Source of the DNA: Pseudomonas putida
GTDB taxonomy: Bacteria > Pseudomonadota > Gammaproteobacteria > Pseudomonadales > Pseudomonadaceae
Length of the DNA stretch: 64,000 nucleotides
NCBI RefSeq assembly: GCF_001941965.1
Contig: NZ_MKZO01000002.1
Location: 112,173-176,172 of the forward strand
Reading direction: 5' to 3'
Below the pieces are notes generated by a model. That model ran no database searches and was not told where the DNA came from. It worked only from the letters and a program-made list of their open reading frames with translations. Positions 52,017 to 60,627 of this stretch are shown here, in pieces. Each line of letters begins with the position of its first letter. The first letter of the stretch is position 1. The position numbers and the translations under genes are program-made.

Positions 52017-52808
52017 TCAACGGGCCAGCAGGAAATCGACGACACGACGGGTGAACGGCTCGCCCACCTCGACGTTGGACAGGTGCGCAGCATGGAACTC
52101 GGCGTACTCGGCGCCCGCCACATGCTCCTGGATGAACAGCCCGCCCGACGGCGGCGTGACCGCATCGGCAGCGCCCGAGATCACCAGCAGCGGCGCCTTG
52201 ATTTCACCCAGTTGATCGCGGAAATCGGCATCACGCACGGCGGCGCAGTTGGCGGCGTAGCCCTCGGGCGAAGTGGCGGCGAGCATGTCGGTGATGCGCT
52301 TGGCCGACTCGGGATTGGCTTCGGAATACGCCGGGGTGAACCAGCGGGCGATCGAGGCATCGCGCAGGCCGACCATGGCCGCTTCACGATCACGCAGCAC
52401 GGTTTCGATACGCGGGTTCCACACTTCCGGCGAAGCGATCTTCGCTGCGGTGTTGCACACCACCAGACGCTCCAGGCGCTCCGGGGCGTTGATCCCCAGC
52501 CACTGGCCGATCAGGCCGCCCATGGACAGGCCGCAGAAATGCGCCTTGTCGATCTCCAGGGCATCCAGCAGCGAAAGCACGTCGCGGCCCAGTTGCTCGA
52601 TGCTGTACGGGCCTTCGCTGACCAGCGAATCGCCGTGGCCACGGGTGTCGTAGCGCAGCACGCGAAAGTGCGCGGCAAAGGACGGCACCTGGGTGTCCCA
52701 CATGTGCAGGTTGGTGCCCAGCGAGTTGGACAGCACCAGTACCGGTGCGCCTTCAGGACCTTCGAGCTGGTAATTCAGTACGCCATCGGCGAGTTGTACG
52801 CTTCCCAC
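52017..52808 (-). CDS. pcaD: 3-oxoadipate enol-lactonase
   Basis: A 263-residue alpha/beta hydrolase that opens beta-ketoadipate enol-lactone to beta-ketoadipate. Motifs: LSNSLGTNLHMWDTQ (oxyanion part), RGHGDSLV, the nucleophile elbow FCGLSMGGLIGQWLG, the acid in VISGAADAVTPPSGG, and the His in HAAHLSNVEVGEPF. It lies 11 bases after pcaB in the same operon. Confidence 0.94.
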   Translation of the reverse strand: MGSVQLADGVLNYQLEGPEGAPVLVLSNSLGTNLHMWDTQVPSFAAHFRVLRYDTRGHGDSLVSEGPYSIEQLGRDVLSLLDALEIDKAHFCGLSMGGLIGQWLGINAPERLERLVVCNTAAKIASPEVWNPRIETVLRDREAAMVGLRDASIARWFTPAYSEANPESAKRITDMLAATSPEGYAANCAAVRDADFRDQLGEIKAPLLVISGAADAVTPPSGGLFIQEHVAGAEYAEFHAAHLSNVEVGEPFTRRVVDFLLAR

Positions 52809-52819
52809 AGCAGCCTCCT

Positions 52820-54184
52820 TCAGGCTTTGAATCGTTGATGTTCGGCCACCGCGCGCTCGACCCAGGCCCTGGCCTGGCCAAGGTAGTTGGCCGGGTCGAG
52901 CAGGCGGTCGAGTTCTTCGGCGGAGAGTTCCGCGGACACCTGGGCATCGTCGCCGAGCACGGCACGCAGATGACGTTGTTCAGCCACTGCGCGCTTGCAG
53001 CAGGCTTCCAGCAGATGGTGCGCATGGTCGCGGCCCAGGCGCTGGGCGAGGACGATGCTCACCGCCTCGGCCAGCACCAGGCCCTGGGTCAGGTCGAGAT
53101 TGCGGCGCATGCGCTCGGCATCCACTTCCAGGCCCTCGGCGATGATCCGCGCCTGACGCAGCGCACCGGACACCAGGCAGCAGATCTCCGGCAGGGTTTC
53201 CCATTCGGCATGCCACAGCCCCAGGCTGCGCTCGTGCTCCTGCGGCATCGCCGAATACAGGGTGGCGATCAGGCCGGGAACGCGGGTCGCGGCGCCGATC
53301 AGCACCGCCGCACCCACCGGGTTGCGCTTGTGCGGCATGGTCGAGGAACCGCCCTTGCCCGGCGCCGACGGCTCGAAGACTTCGCCGGCTTCGGTCTGCA
53401 TCAGCAGGCTGATATCCCGGCCCATCTTGCCCAGGCTGCCGGCGACCAGGCCGAGCACTGCGGCGAACTCGACAAGGCGGTCGCGCTGGGTGTGCCAGGG
53501 TTGTTCCGGCAGGCTGAGGTTGAGTTGATCGGCCAGGGCCTCGGCAATCGGCAGGGCCTTGTCACCCAGCGCCGCAAGGGTGCCGGAAGCGCCGCCGAAC
53601 TGCAGGGTCAGCAGGCGTGGCTTGAGTTCGTTCAGGCGCTGGCGGCTGCGGTCGAGGGCGCCGAGCCAGCCGGCGATCTTCATGCCCAGGGTCACCGGCG
53701 TCGCATGCTGCAGCCAGGTGCGCCCGGCCAGCGGGGTGTCGGCATGGGCGCTGGCCTGTTTGGCGAGGACGTCGGTCAGTTGCGCCAGTTCGTCCTCGAT
53801 CAGGGCCAGGGCGTCGCGCAGTTGCAGGACCAGCCCGGTGTCCATCGCATCCTGGCTGGTGGCGCCGAGGTGCACATAGCGCTCGGCTTCGGCCACGCCG
53901 CTGGCGATCACCTTGCCCAGCGCCTTGACCAGCGGGATCGCCGAGTTGCCGGCGGTACCGATGGCTTCGGCCAGGGCGGCGAAATCATAGCGTTCGGCCT
54001 GGCAGGCCAGCTCGATCGGCGCCACCACCACCGCCGGGATCACCCCGACTGCCGCTTCGGCACGGGCCAGCGCGGCCTCGAAATCGAGCATGCCCTGGAC
54101 GCGGCCACGGTCGGAAAAAATCTCGCGCATGTCAGGCGCGGTGAAGTAGGCATCGAACAACTGGTTGCCCGGACGTGGTTGCAT
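52820..54184 (-). CDS. pcaB: 3-carboxy-cis,cis-muconate cycloisomerase
   Basis: A 454-residue enzyme of the fumarase/aspartase superfamily that converts beta-carboxy-cis,cis-muconate to gamma-carboxymuconolactone. Signature blocks: HLGATSQDAMDTGLVLQLRDAL, RTWLQHATPVTLGMKIAGWL and the superfamily loop GKGGSSTMPHKRNPVGA. The length matches Pseudomonas PcaB (about 450). The upstream neighbour is pcaT, 51 bases away. Confidence 0.95.
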   Translation of the reverse strand: MQPRPGNQLFDAYFTAPDMREIFSDRGRVQGMLDFEAALARAEAAVGVIPAVVVAPIELACQAERYDFAALAEAIGTAGNSAIPLVKALGKVIASGVAEAERYVHLGATSQDAMDTGLVLQLRDALALIEDELAQLTDVLAKQASAHADTPLAGRTWLQHATPVTLGMKIAGWLGALDRSRQRLNELKPRLLTLQFGGASGTLAALGDKALPIAEALADQLNLSLPEQPWHTQRDRLVEFAAVLGLVAGSLGKMGRDISLLMQTEAGEVFEPSAPGKGGSSTMPHKRNPVGAAVLIGAATRVPGLIATLYSAMPQEHERSLGLWHAEWETLPEICCLVSGALRQARIIAEGLEVDAERMRRNLDLTQGLVLAEAVSIVLAQRLGRDHAHHLLEACCKRAVAEQRHLRAVLGDDAQVSAELSAEELDRLLDPANYLGQARAWVERAVAEHQRFKA

Positions 54185-54235
54185 GTCAGGTCCTTCAACG
54201 AGACGCGCCCCCTTGGTCGGGGGCGCATCGGAGGG

Positions 54236-55525
54236 TCAATGATCGTGGTGCAGATACGCGGCCTGCTTCGGCAAGCGCAGGCTGAACAGGAAGGCAATCG
54301 CCATCATCGCGGTAACGTACCAGTAAAACGCGTTTTCAATATGCGCAGCCTTGAGGCTCAAGGCGACGAACTCCGCCGAGCCACCGAACACCGCGTTGGC
54401 CACCGCATAGGCCAGGCCGACACCCAGCGCCCGCACCTGTGGCGGGAACATCTCGGCTTTCACCAGGCCGCTGATCGAGGTGTAGAAACTGACGATGGCC
54501 AGGGCCAGGGTGATCAGCACGAAGGCCAGGAACGGACTGGTGACGGTCTTCAGCGCCATCAGGATCGGTACGGTGAAGATCGTGCCCAGGGCACCGAACA
54601 GCAGCATGGAATTACGCCGGCCGATACGGTCCGAGAGCATGCCGAACAGCGGCTGCATGCACATGTACAGGAACAGCGCGCCGGTCATGATGAAGCTGGC
54701 GGTCTTGGCGCTCATCCCGGCGGTGTTCACCAGGTATTTCTGCATGTAGGTGGTGAAGGTGTAGAAGATCAGCGAGCCACCGGCGGTATAGCCGAGCACG
54801 GTGATGAAGGCGGCAGCGTGGTTGCGGAACAGACCGCTGATGCTGCCGGCCTCCTTGTCGTTACGGGTTTCGGCACTGCTGGTTTCTTCCAGCGAGCGAC
54901 GCAGCAGCAGCGAGATGACCGCAGCGATCGCACCGATCACGAACGGAATCCGCCAGCCCCAGGCGCGCAGTTCGTCCTCGGTCAGCAGTTGTTGCAGGAT
55001 CACCACCACCAGCACCGCCAGCAACTGGCCGCCGATCAGGGTCACGTACTGGAACGAGGCGAAGAAACCGCGCTGGCCGCGCAGGGCCACTTCACTCATG
55101 TAGGTCGCGGTGGTGCCGTATTCGCCGCCCACCGACAGGCCCTGGAACAGGCGCGCCACCAGCAATAGCGCCGGGGCCATCACGCCGATGCTGGCGTAGG
55201 TCGGCAGGCAGGCAATCACCAGGGAACCGGCGCACATCATCAGCACCGAGATCATCATCGAATTCTTGCGGCCATGGCGGTCGGCGATGCGGCCGAACAG
55301 CCAGCCACCGATCGGGCGCATCAAAAAGCCCGCGGCGAACACGCCGGCGGTATTGAGCAATTGCACCGTAGGGTCGTCGGACGGGAAGAACGCGGGGGCA
55401 AAGTAGATGGCGCAGAAGGCATAGACGTAGAAGTCGAACCATTCGACCAGGTTGCCCGAGGAAGCCCCGACGATGGCGAAGATGCGTTTGCTGCGTTCTT
55501 CGCCGGTGTAATAGCTTGAGGTCAT
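54236..55525 (-). CDS. pcaT: MFS dicarboxylate/beta-ketoadipate transporter PcaT
   Basis: A 429-residue inner-membrane symporter of the same class as KgtP, with [59 protein letters not shown] and [16 protein letters not shown]. In the P. putida pca cluster the equivalent gene between pcaF and pcaB imports beta-ketoadipate; position here is identical. C5 or C6 dicarboxylates are the expected substrates. Not part of a REP or terminator boundary, so it is probably cotranscribed with pcaBDC. Confidence 0.9.
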   Translation of the reverse strand: MTSSYYTGEERSKRIFAIVGASSGNLVEWFDFYVYAFCAIYFAPAFFPSDDPTVQLLNTAGVFAAGFLMRPIGGWLFGRIADRHGRKNSMMISVLMMCAGSLVIACLPTYASIGVMAPALLLVARLFQGLSVGGEYGTTATYMSEVALRGQRGFFASFQYVTLIGGQLLAVLVVVILQQLLTEDELRAWGWRIPFVIGAIAAVISLLLRRSLEETSSAETRNDKEAGSISGLFRNHAAAFITVLGYTAGGSLIFYTFTTYMQKYLVNTAGMSAKTASFIMTGALFLYMCMQPLFGMLSDRIGRRNSMLLFGALGTIFTVPILMALKTVTSPFLAFVLITLALAIVSFYTSISGLVKAEMFPPQVRALGVGLAYAVANAVFGGSAEFVALSLKAAHIENAFYWYVTAMMAIAFLFSLRLPKQAAYLHHDH

Positions 55526-55648
55526 GACTGCATACTCCTGGAGGGTCTAACTGAGTCTAGACACACTTGGTAACACCCTCGTTCCGCAAGACAATCACCC
55601 CGGACGTTTGGCCTTGCGTGGAGGCCGCCCATCCGGGGTCAGTTGGTT

Positions 55649-56851
55649 TTACACGCGCTCGATGGCCAGGGCCAGGCCTTGGCCGACGCCGACGCACATG
55701 GTCGCCAGGCCTTTGCGGCCACCGGATTTCTCCAGTTGGTGCAGGGCGGTCAGGATCAGACGCGCGCCGCTCATGCCCAGCGGGTGGCCGAGGGCGATGG
55801 CGCCGCCGTTCGGGTTGACCTGCGGCGCGTCATCGGCCAGACCCAGGCCGCGCAGCACGGCCAGGCCCTGGCTGGCGAAGGCTTCGTTGAGCTCGATCAC
55901 GTCGAAATCGCTGACCGCGAGCCCCAGGCGCTCGGTGAGTTTCAGCACCGCCGGGACCGGGCCGATGCCCATCACCCGTGGCGCCACACCGGCGCTGGCC
56001 ATGCCCAGGACGCGGGCGCGTGGGGTCAGGCCGTGTTTCTTCACCGCTTCGGCGGACGCGAGGATCATCGCTGCGGCACCGTCGTTGACGCCCGAGGCGT
56101 TGCCGGCGGTGACGGTCTTGTCCGGGCCGTTGACCGGTTTCAGCTTGGTCAGGACTTCCAGGGTGGTGTCGGCGCGCGGATGCTCGTCCTGCTCGACGAT
56201 GGTCTCGCCCTTCTTGTGGGCGATGCGTACCGGCACGATTTCTTCGGCGAAGAAGCCGGCAGCCTGGGCTGCGGCGGTGCGCTGCTGGCTGCGCAGGGCG
56301 AAGGCGTCCTGGTCGGCGCGGGAGACGTTATGGTCGTCGGCGACGTTATCGGCGGTCTGCGGCATGGCGTCCACACCGTATTGCGCCTTCATCAACGGGT
56401 TGACGAAGCGCCAGCCGATGGTGGTGTCTTCCAGTTTCATGTTGCGCGAGTAGGCGCTGTCGGCCTTGCCCATGACGAAGGGGGCACGGGACATGGACTC
56501 GACGCCGCCGGCGATCGCCAGCTCCATCTCGCCGCTGGCGATGGCACGGAAGGCGGTGCCCACAGCGTCCATGCCCGAGGCGCAGAGACGGTTGAGGGTC
56601 ACGCCCGGCACGCTTTCCGGCAGGCCGGCCAGGAGCAGGGCCATGCGCGCGACGTTGCGGTTGTCTTCACCGGCCTGGTTGGCGCAGCCGAGGAAGACTT
56701 CGTCGAGCTGGTCCCATTGCACGGTCGGGTTGCGTTCGATCAGCGCCTTGAGCGGGACGGCCGCCAGGTCGTCGGCACGCACGCCGGCCAGGCCACCGCC
56801 AAAGCGGCCGATGGGGGTACGAATGGCGTCGCAGATAAATACATCACGCAT
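55649..56851 (-). CDS. pcaF: Beta-ketoadipyl-CoA thiolase
   Basis: A 400-residue thiolase starting MRDVFICDAIRTPIGRFGGG at 56851, the length of P. putida PcaF. The acyl-enzyme Cys is in LNRLCASGMDAVGTA, and the C-terminal active-site blocks are NPNGGAIALGHPLGMSGAR and MCVGVGQG. It splits beta-ketoadipyl-CoA to succinyl-CoA and acetyl-CoA. PcaR-type boxes lie 73-111 bases upstream. The CoA transferase pcaIJ that makes its substrate is not in the window. Confidence 0.94.
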   Translation of the reverse strand: MRDVFICDAIRTPIGRFGGGLAGVRADDLAAVPLKALIERNPTVQWDQLDEVFLGCANQAGEDNRNVARMALLLAGLPESVPGVTLNRLCASGMDAVGTAFRAIASGEMELAIAGGVESMSRAPFVMGKADSAYSRNMKLEDTTIGWRFVNPLMKAQYGVDAMPQTADNVADDHNVSRADQDAFALRSQQRTAAAQAAGFFAEEIVPVRIAHKKGETIVEQDEHPRADTTLEVLTKLKPVNGPDKTVTAGNASGVNDGAAAMILASAEAVKKHGLTPRARVLGMASAGVAPRVMGIGPVPAVLKLTERLGLAVSDFDVIELNEAFASQGLAVLRGLGLADDAPQVNPNGGAIALGHPLGMSGARLILTALHQLEKSGGRKGLATMCVGVGQGLALAIERV

Positions 56852-56923
56852 CAAAGGTTCTCCTGAGGTCCGGCGCTGTGGGCGGGGCGGTATGGAGTTG
56901 AGAGTACGGCGGGGGTCGGGGCG

Positions 56924-56962
56924 GTTCAATCCGATAATCGGCATAGAGTTCGATTATCGAAC
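56924..56962 (-). promoter_or_regulatory. PcaR-type operator upstream of pcaF
   Basis: On the minus strand GTTCGATAATCGAAC (56962-56948) is followed by a second related box CGATTATCGGATTGAAC (56940-56924). They resemble the repeated 15-base PcaR target and lie in the promoter region of the pcaFTBDC run. Confidence 0.75.
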
Positions 56963-56978
56963 GGATTGTTGTGATGGG

Positions 56979-57065
56979 CTTGAGGGCCCTATCGCTGGCA
57001 AGCCAGCTCCCACAGGGATCGCGTAACCTGTGGGAGCTGGCTTGCCAGCGATAGGGCCCTCAAGG
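56979..57065. repeat. REP inverted pair (inward-facing)
   Basis: CTTGAGGGCCCTATCGCTGG and CCAGCGATAGGGCCCTCAAG are perfect inverse arms. It lies between pcaK and the pcaF promoter, marking a transcript boundary within the cluster. Confidence 0.94.
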
Positions 57066-57082
57066 GCAATAAAGATCAGCGA

Positions 57083-58429
57083 TCAGGTCGCATCCGCATG
57101 GCTGACCACACCCTTGATGATCACTGCCACGGTCGCCAACCCAGCCGGAATCACCAGCGCCGTCAGCACCTGCTCGAAGTTCCAGCCCAGGCCCAGCAGG
57201 GTCGCACCCATCCAGGCACCGAGGATGGCACCGAAACGCCCGATCCCGAGCATCCACGACACCCCGGTCGCGCGCCCTTGGGTCGGATAGAACCGCGCCG
57301 CCAGCGACGGCATCGCCGATTGCGCGCCGTTCACGCACATCCCGGCGATCAGCACCAGGGTTGCCAGCAGGGTGATATTGCCCAGGCTCTGCCCTACCGC
57401 GTAGGCGAACACCCCGGCCAGCAGGTAGAAGGTGCCAATGACCTTGTGCGGATTGAAGCGGTCCATGGCCCAGCCCACGCCCACGGCGCTGAGCACGCCA
57501 CCGAACTGGAACAACGCGCCGATGAAGGCGGCCTGCTCCATGCTCGCGCCACTGTCACGCATCAGGGTCGGCAGCCAGCTGGTCAGCAGGTAGACGATCA
57601 CCAGGCCCATGAAGTAGGTCAGCCACAGCAGCAGGGTGCCGACGCTGTAGGTCCCGGAGAAGATCACCGCCAGCACGTTGCGGCTCTTCACGGTTTTCTG
57701 CTCCGGCACAGTGAAGCTGCTGGCCTGGGCAACGATGTTCGGTTCGATCGGCGCCAGGGTCTTGCGGATCTTGTCGACGCTGCGGTTGCGCACCACCAGG
57801 AAACGCGCCGACTCCGGCAGCCAGAACAGCAGCACCACCGCCAGCACCAGCGGCAGCAGGCCACCGATCAGCAGCAGGCTGTGCCAGCCGTAGGCCGGGA
57901 TCAGCTTGGCGGAGATGAAACCACCGCCGGCCATGCCCAGGTTGAAGCCGCAGAACATGCTGGTCACCAGCAGCGACTTCAGGCGCTCAGGCGTGTATTC
58001 GGAAAGCAGCGTGGTGGCGTTGGGCATGCCGGCGCCAAGACCCAGGCCGGTAAGGAAACGCAGCACCAGCAGTTGATCGACATTGGTGCTGTAGGCCGAT
58101 GCCAGGCTGAAGCCGCCGAACAGCACGACCGCGCCAACCAGCACCACCTTGCGTCCGAAACGGTCAGCCAGCGGGCCGGAACCCAGGGCACCGAAGACCA
58201 TGCCGATCAGCGCGGCACTCATCACCGGACCGAGGCTGGCACGGTCGATGCCCCAGTCCTGGGACAGCGCCGGGGCGATAAAGCCCATGGCGGCAGTGTC
58301 CAGGCCATCGAGGAAAACGATCAGGAAACAGAGGATCACCACCCGCCATTGATAGCGGGACAGTGGCTGGGCATTGATAAAGGACTGGACGTCCAGGGGT
58401 GTTCCGATGGCAGCGTGCGGGCTGTTCAT
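57083..58429 (-). CDS. pcaK: 4-hydroxybenzoate/protocatechuate MFS transporter
   Basis: A 448-residue aromatic acid-proton symporter starting MNSPHAAIGTPLDVQSFINA at 58429, the length of P. putida PcaK. Motifs: FLIVFLDGLDTAAMGFIAPAL in helix 1 (the Asp residues are essential in PcaK), GPLADRFGRKVVLVGAV, and LRFLTGLGLGAGMPNATTLLSEYTP. It imports 4-hydroxybenzoate and protocatechuate and aids chemotaxis to them. It is preceded by a PcaR operator and by pcaR. Confidence 0.94.
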   Translation of the reverse strand: MNSPHAAIGTPLDVQSFINAQPLSRYQWRVVILCFLIVFLDGLDTAAMGFIAPALSQDWGIDRASLGPVMSAALIGMVFGALGSGPLADRFGRKVVLVGAVVLFGGFSLASAYSTNVDQLLVLRFLTGLGLGAGMPNATTLLSEYTPERLKSLLVTSMFCGFNLGMAGGGFISAKLIPAYGWHSLLLIGGLLPLVLAVVLLFWLPESARFLVVRNRSVDKIRKTLAPIEPNIVAQASSFTVPEQKTVKSRNVLAVIFSGTYSVGTLLLWLTYFMGLVIVYLLTSWLPTLMRDSGASMEQAAFIGALFQFGGVLSAVGVGWAMDRFNPHKVIGTFYLLAGVFAYAVGQSLGNITLLATLVLIAGMCVNGAQSAMPSLAARFYPTQGRATGVSWMLGIGRFGAILGAWMGATLLGLGWNFEQVLTALVIPAGLATVAVIIKGVVSHADAT

Positions 58430-58630
58430 TATTGTTATCCGGAAATGTAGGCGAGCAGGCACGCGCGTGCCTGGGCAAAGACGATCTAGTAAAGCGGAAA
58501 CGGAAGATCTAGCCAGGACGGCTATGGAAGGATGTGCGGGTCATTGGGCTTTGCCTCTCGCTCATTATTATTGACGGACCGGTCAGGCGATCCTTGCGAG
58601 GGACATTAATAAGGGCCGTGACACCGCGCA

Positions 58631-58664
58631 ATTCGATAAACGCATCAGTGTGCGTTTATCGAAC
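58631..58664 (-). promoter_or_regulatory. PcaR operator upstream of pcaK
   Basis: On the minus strand GTTCGATAAACGCAC is followed by TGCGTTTATCGAAT as its inverse, giving a clear palindrome of two PcaR-type boxes. It lies between pcaR and pcaK, where PcaR with beta-ketoadipate would activate pcaK. Confidence 0.82.
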
Positions 58665-58678
58665 AGGTTTGCACGGAT

Positions 58679-59554
58679 TCAGGCGAACAACTGGGTGCTG
58701 AGGTCGCGACTGGCGGCGATCATGATCGGCAGGAAACGCTGCTCCAGCTCGCTGCGGCTGACCCGGCCGGCGTGGGTGCTGACGTTGAGCGCGGCAAGCA
58801 CCTGGCCCGAGGCGTCGTACACCGGCACGGCGATGGAACGCAGGCCCTGCTCCAGCTCCTGGTCGACGATGCACCAGCCCTGCTGGCGCACCACCTGCAG
58901 GCATTCGAGCAGCGCCTGCGGGTCGTGGATGGTACGGCTGGTCTTGGCCTGCAGGTCGGCGTGCTCCAGGTATTCGTGGAGCGTGGCGTCGTCCAGCGCC
59001 GCCAGCAGAATGCGCCCCATGGACGTGCAATAGGCCGGCAAGCGCCCACCTACCGCCAGATCCACCGAGATCAGCCGCTGCACCGTGGCCGAGCGAGCGA
59101 TATAAAGGATGTCGTCGCCCTCCAGGGTGGCCATGTTGCAGGCCTCATGGAGCTGATCGCTCATGCGGTCCAGGTACGGCTGCGCGGACACCGCCAGCGG
59201 CGTCGAGGACAGGTAGGCATGGCCCAGGGTCAGCACCTTGGGCAACAGCGAATAGGTACGCCCGTCGGTGGTGGCGTAGCCCAGCTTGATCAGGGTATGC
59301 AGGCAGCGCCGCACGGCAGCGCGGGGGATCTCGGTCCGGTGGCTGATCTGGGCGATGGTCAGGTGCCGCTTGCGTTCCTGGAACGCCTGCACCACCGCCA
59401 GGCCGCGGGCCAGGGAAGTCATGAAATCCGGATCACCGGTAAACGCCTGGATGCGCTTGGCCGGCGACGCCACGATCGGCGGCGCCAGAGACGCAAACGA
59501 GCTGCGCACATTGTCGTTCAATCCAGTTCCCTTGGGGCTTGCTTCATCACTCAT
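58679..59554 (-). CDS. pcaR: IclR-family regulator PcaR
   Basis: A 291-residue regulator of the beta-ketoadipate regulon. The N-terminal helix-turn-helix is HLTIAQISHRTEIPRAAVRRCLHTL near residues 64-88; the effector domain has GDDILYIARSATVQRLISVDLAVGGRLPAYCTSMGRILLAAL and a GQVLAALNVSTHAGRVS segment typical of IclR proteins. In P. putida it activates pcaIJ, pcaF, pcaK and pcaBDC with beta-ketoadipate. Its own promoter carries a PcaR-type site, consistent with autoregulation. Confidence 0.94.
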   Translation of the reverse strand: MSDEASPKGTGLNDNVRSSFASLAPPIVASPAKRIQAFTGDPDFMTSLARGLAVVQAFQERKRHLTIAQISHRTEIPRAAVRRCLHTLIKLGYATTDGRTYSLLPKVLTLGHAYLSSTPLAVSAQPYLDRMSDQLHEACNMATLEGDDILYIARSATVQRLISVDLAVGGRLPAYCTSMGRILLAALDDATLHEYLEHADLQAKTSRTIHDPQALLECLQVVRQQGWCIVDQELEQGLRSIAVPVYDASGQVLAALNVSTHAGRVSRSELEQRFLPIMIAASRDLSTQLFA

Positions 59555-59583
59555 GACTCACCTCGGTCACACACTCACGGGGG

Positions 59584-59613
59584 CGATTATCGAACCAACG
59601 ACCGATAATCGCA
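59584..59613. promoter_or_regulatory. PcaR-type operator in the pcaR promoter
   Basis: CGATTATCGAAC and CGATAATCGCAA lie seven bases apart about 30 bases before pcaR. On the other side the operator touches the -35 box of the divergent candidate small RNA. Confidence 0.78.
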
Positions 59614-59614
59614 A

Positions 59615-59642
59615 TTGACCAATGACCACAATTGCTTATACC
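59615..59642 (+). promoter_or_regulatory. Sigma-70-like promoter of the candidate small RNA
   Basis: TTGACC (59615-59620), 16 bases, then TATACC (59637-59642) is a good match to the -35/-10 consensus. It points away from pcaR and directly adjoins the PcaR-type operator. Confidence 0.65.
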
Positions 59643-59648
59643 TTTCCT

Positions 59649-59738
59649 CCGCCCTTGTGGCTTCTTGGAGAGACTGGTCAGGTACCCACCGTAGAAGTCC
59701 CGGGTACGGCCTCGCCCACCAGCGAGGCCGTTTTTCTT
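59649..59738 (+). ncRNA. Candidate small RNA of about 90 nt divergent from pcaR
   Basis: The transcript predicted from the promoter at 59615-59642 would start near 59649 and end at the strong terminator at 59707-59738. It has an internal stem GTACCC...GGGTAC (59682-59687 with 59702-59707) and an unpaired CTTTCCTCC-rich 5' end that is complementary to Shine-Dalgarno sequences. No good ribosome-binding site and ORF fit within it. I do not recognise it as a named Rfam family. Confidence 0.55.
59707..59738 (+). terminator. Rho-independent terminator of the candidate small RNA
   Basis: GGCCTCGC (59708-59715) and GCGAGGCC (59722-59729) form a perfect eight-pair stem followed by G and TTTTTCTTTC. 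Confidence 0.9.
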
Positions 59739-59785
59739 TCAAGACATAAAACAAGCCACTCTTGCGTACATATATTGATTCGCGG

Positions 59786-59815
59786 AAAAAGAAGGAAACA
59801 AACTCCCTTCTTTTA
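59786..59815. terminator. A/T-rich bidirectional hairpin
   Basis: AAAAAGAAGG and CCTTCTTTTA form a stem with A and T runs on both sides. It separates the pcaR/small-RNA block from the small gene at 60094. Confidence 0.7.
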
Positions 59816-59866
59816 TTGTCCTAGTTCTCGCACGGCGTAATTGGACGTATCCATCTTCACGACGCT

Positions 59867-59875
59867 TGCTATACT
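59867..59875 (+). promoter_or_regulatory. Extended -10 promoter element
   Basis: TGCTATACT is an extended -10 box; no matching -35 was found at normal spacing. It may drive the small gene at 60094 through a leader of about 210 bases. The rest of 59876-60093 holds only a weak shadow ORF and no clear structure. Confidence 0.4.
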
Positions 59876-60093
59876 CAAGCACTGATGCCGCCCGCCCGGG
59901 CCCCATCAATCCGGATTCCCTGTCTGACTTGCCGAATCCCCGTGCCAGGCGCAACCCTGCACCTGCACAAGACGAAAGTCTGTTGCTGCGACAGCCTTTA
60001 TCAACTCTGGCCACCGTAGCCGCGTGCGCGTTACGCAACTCCGCACTAACGCCTTCGCGAAAGCCAGCGTAACTTTGATCGACAGGTAGCACT

Positions 60094-60300
60094 GTGACGA
60101 AAGACGAACTGCGCGCAGAACTCGAGCGCCAGGAACAACGCTTCAAGGAAGTCTATGGTGGTGAAGTCACCACGTATGCGGCGCAACCGGAACCGGAACG
60201 CAAACCCTGGCGCAAGCGAGCCACGGTGATGGACCAGGTCTTCGCCGAAGAACTGCGCAAGATGGAACAGGAAAAGGACGAGAAGACCGAGGAGCCTTGA
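60094..60300 (+). CDS. Small conserved charged protein (68 residues)
   Basis: The gene starts at GTG 60094 and encodes [25 protein letters not shown]..., a highly charged, cysteine-free protein with an N-terminal amphipathic helix and a C-terminal helix [19 protein letters not shown]. It looks like a short soluble alpha-helical protein found widely in Pseudomonas near the pit gene, but its function is unknown to me. There is no signal peptide. Confidence 0.65.
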   Translation: MTKDELRAELERQEQRFKEVYGGEVTTYAAQPEPERKPWRKRATVMDQVFAEELRKMEQEKDEKTEEP

Positions 60301-60627
60301 CCCTCTCGCGACACCCTGATCCGGACCGCCACGGTACCTGTCCACGCAGGTACCCGGCTGCGCCATTACCCATTGAAGATGAAACCGTAATGGTTTCTGA
60401 CAAATTTCATACGTTTGTTTGAATTTTTTCCGACATCAACAATTCATGTTTTTGTCATCAGATATCCACATTCTTGTGGGTTTTCCCTGCATTTTCTTCC
60501 ACACCGCCTGTCCGGGCGAGTGAACCCAGGCCGTTTCCAAGGGCTCCACCGGTCAGCAGCCAGTGCATTGATTACGGGGGATTTCTGGCATAATCGCGCC
60601 CCCTTATGACCGGGTCAGAAAACCTTC
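60301..60627 (+). promoter_or_regulatory. Promoter region of the phosphate transporter gene
   Basis: This 327-base stretch has an A/T-rich middle (about 60395-60480). Near its end TTGATT (60568-60573) and CATAAT (60589-60594) form a plausible promoter with a short spacer of 15. A hairpin with arms GGTACC(T)G and CGCAGGTACC lies near 60333-60355. No PhoB box was recognised. Confidence 0.45.

Noticed and set aside
59866..60072. 68-residue forward ORF between the small RNA and the small charged-protein gene
   Set aside because: It starts inside the -10-like element, lacks a ribosome-binding site and has a random-looking composition.
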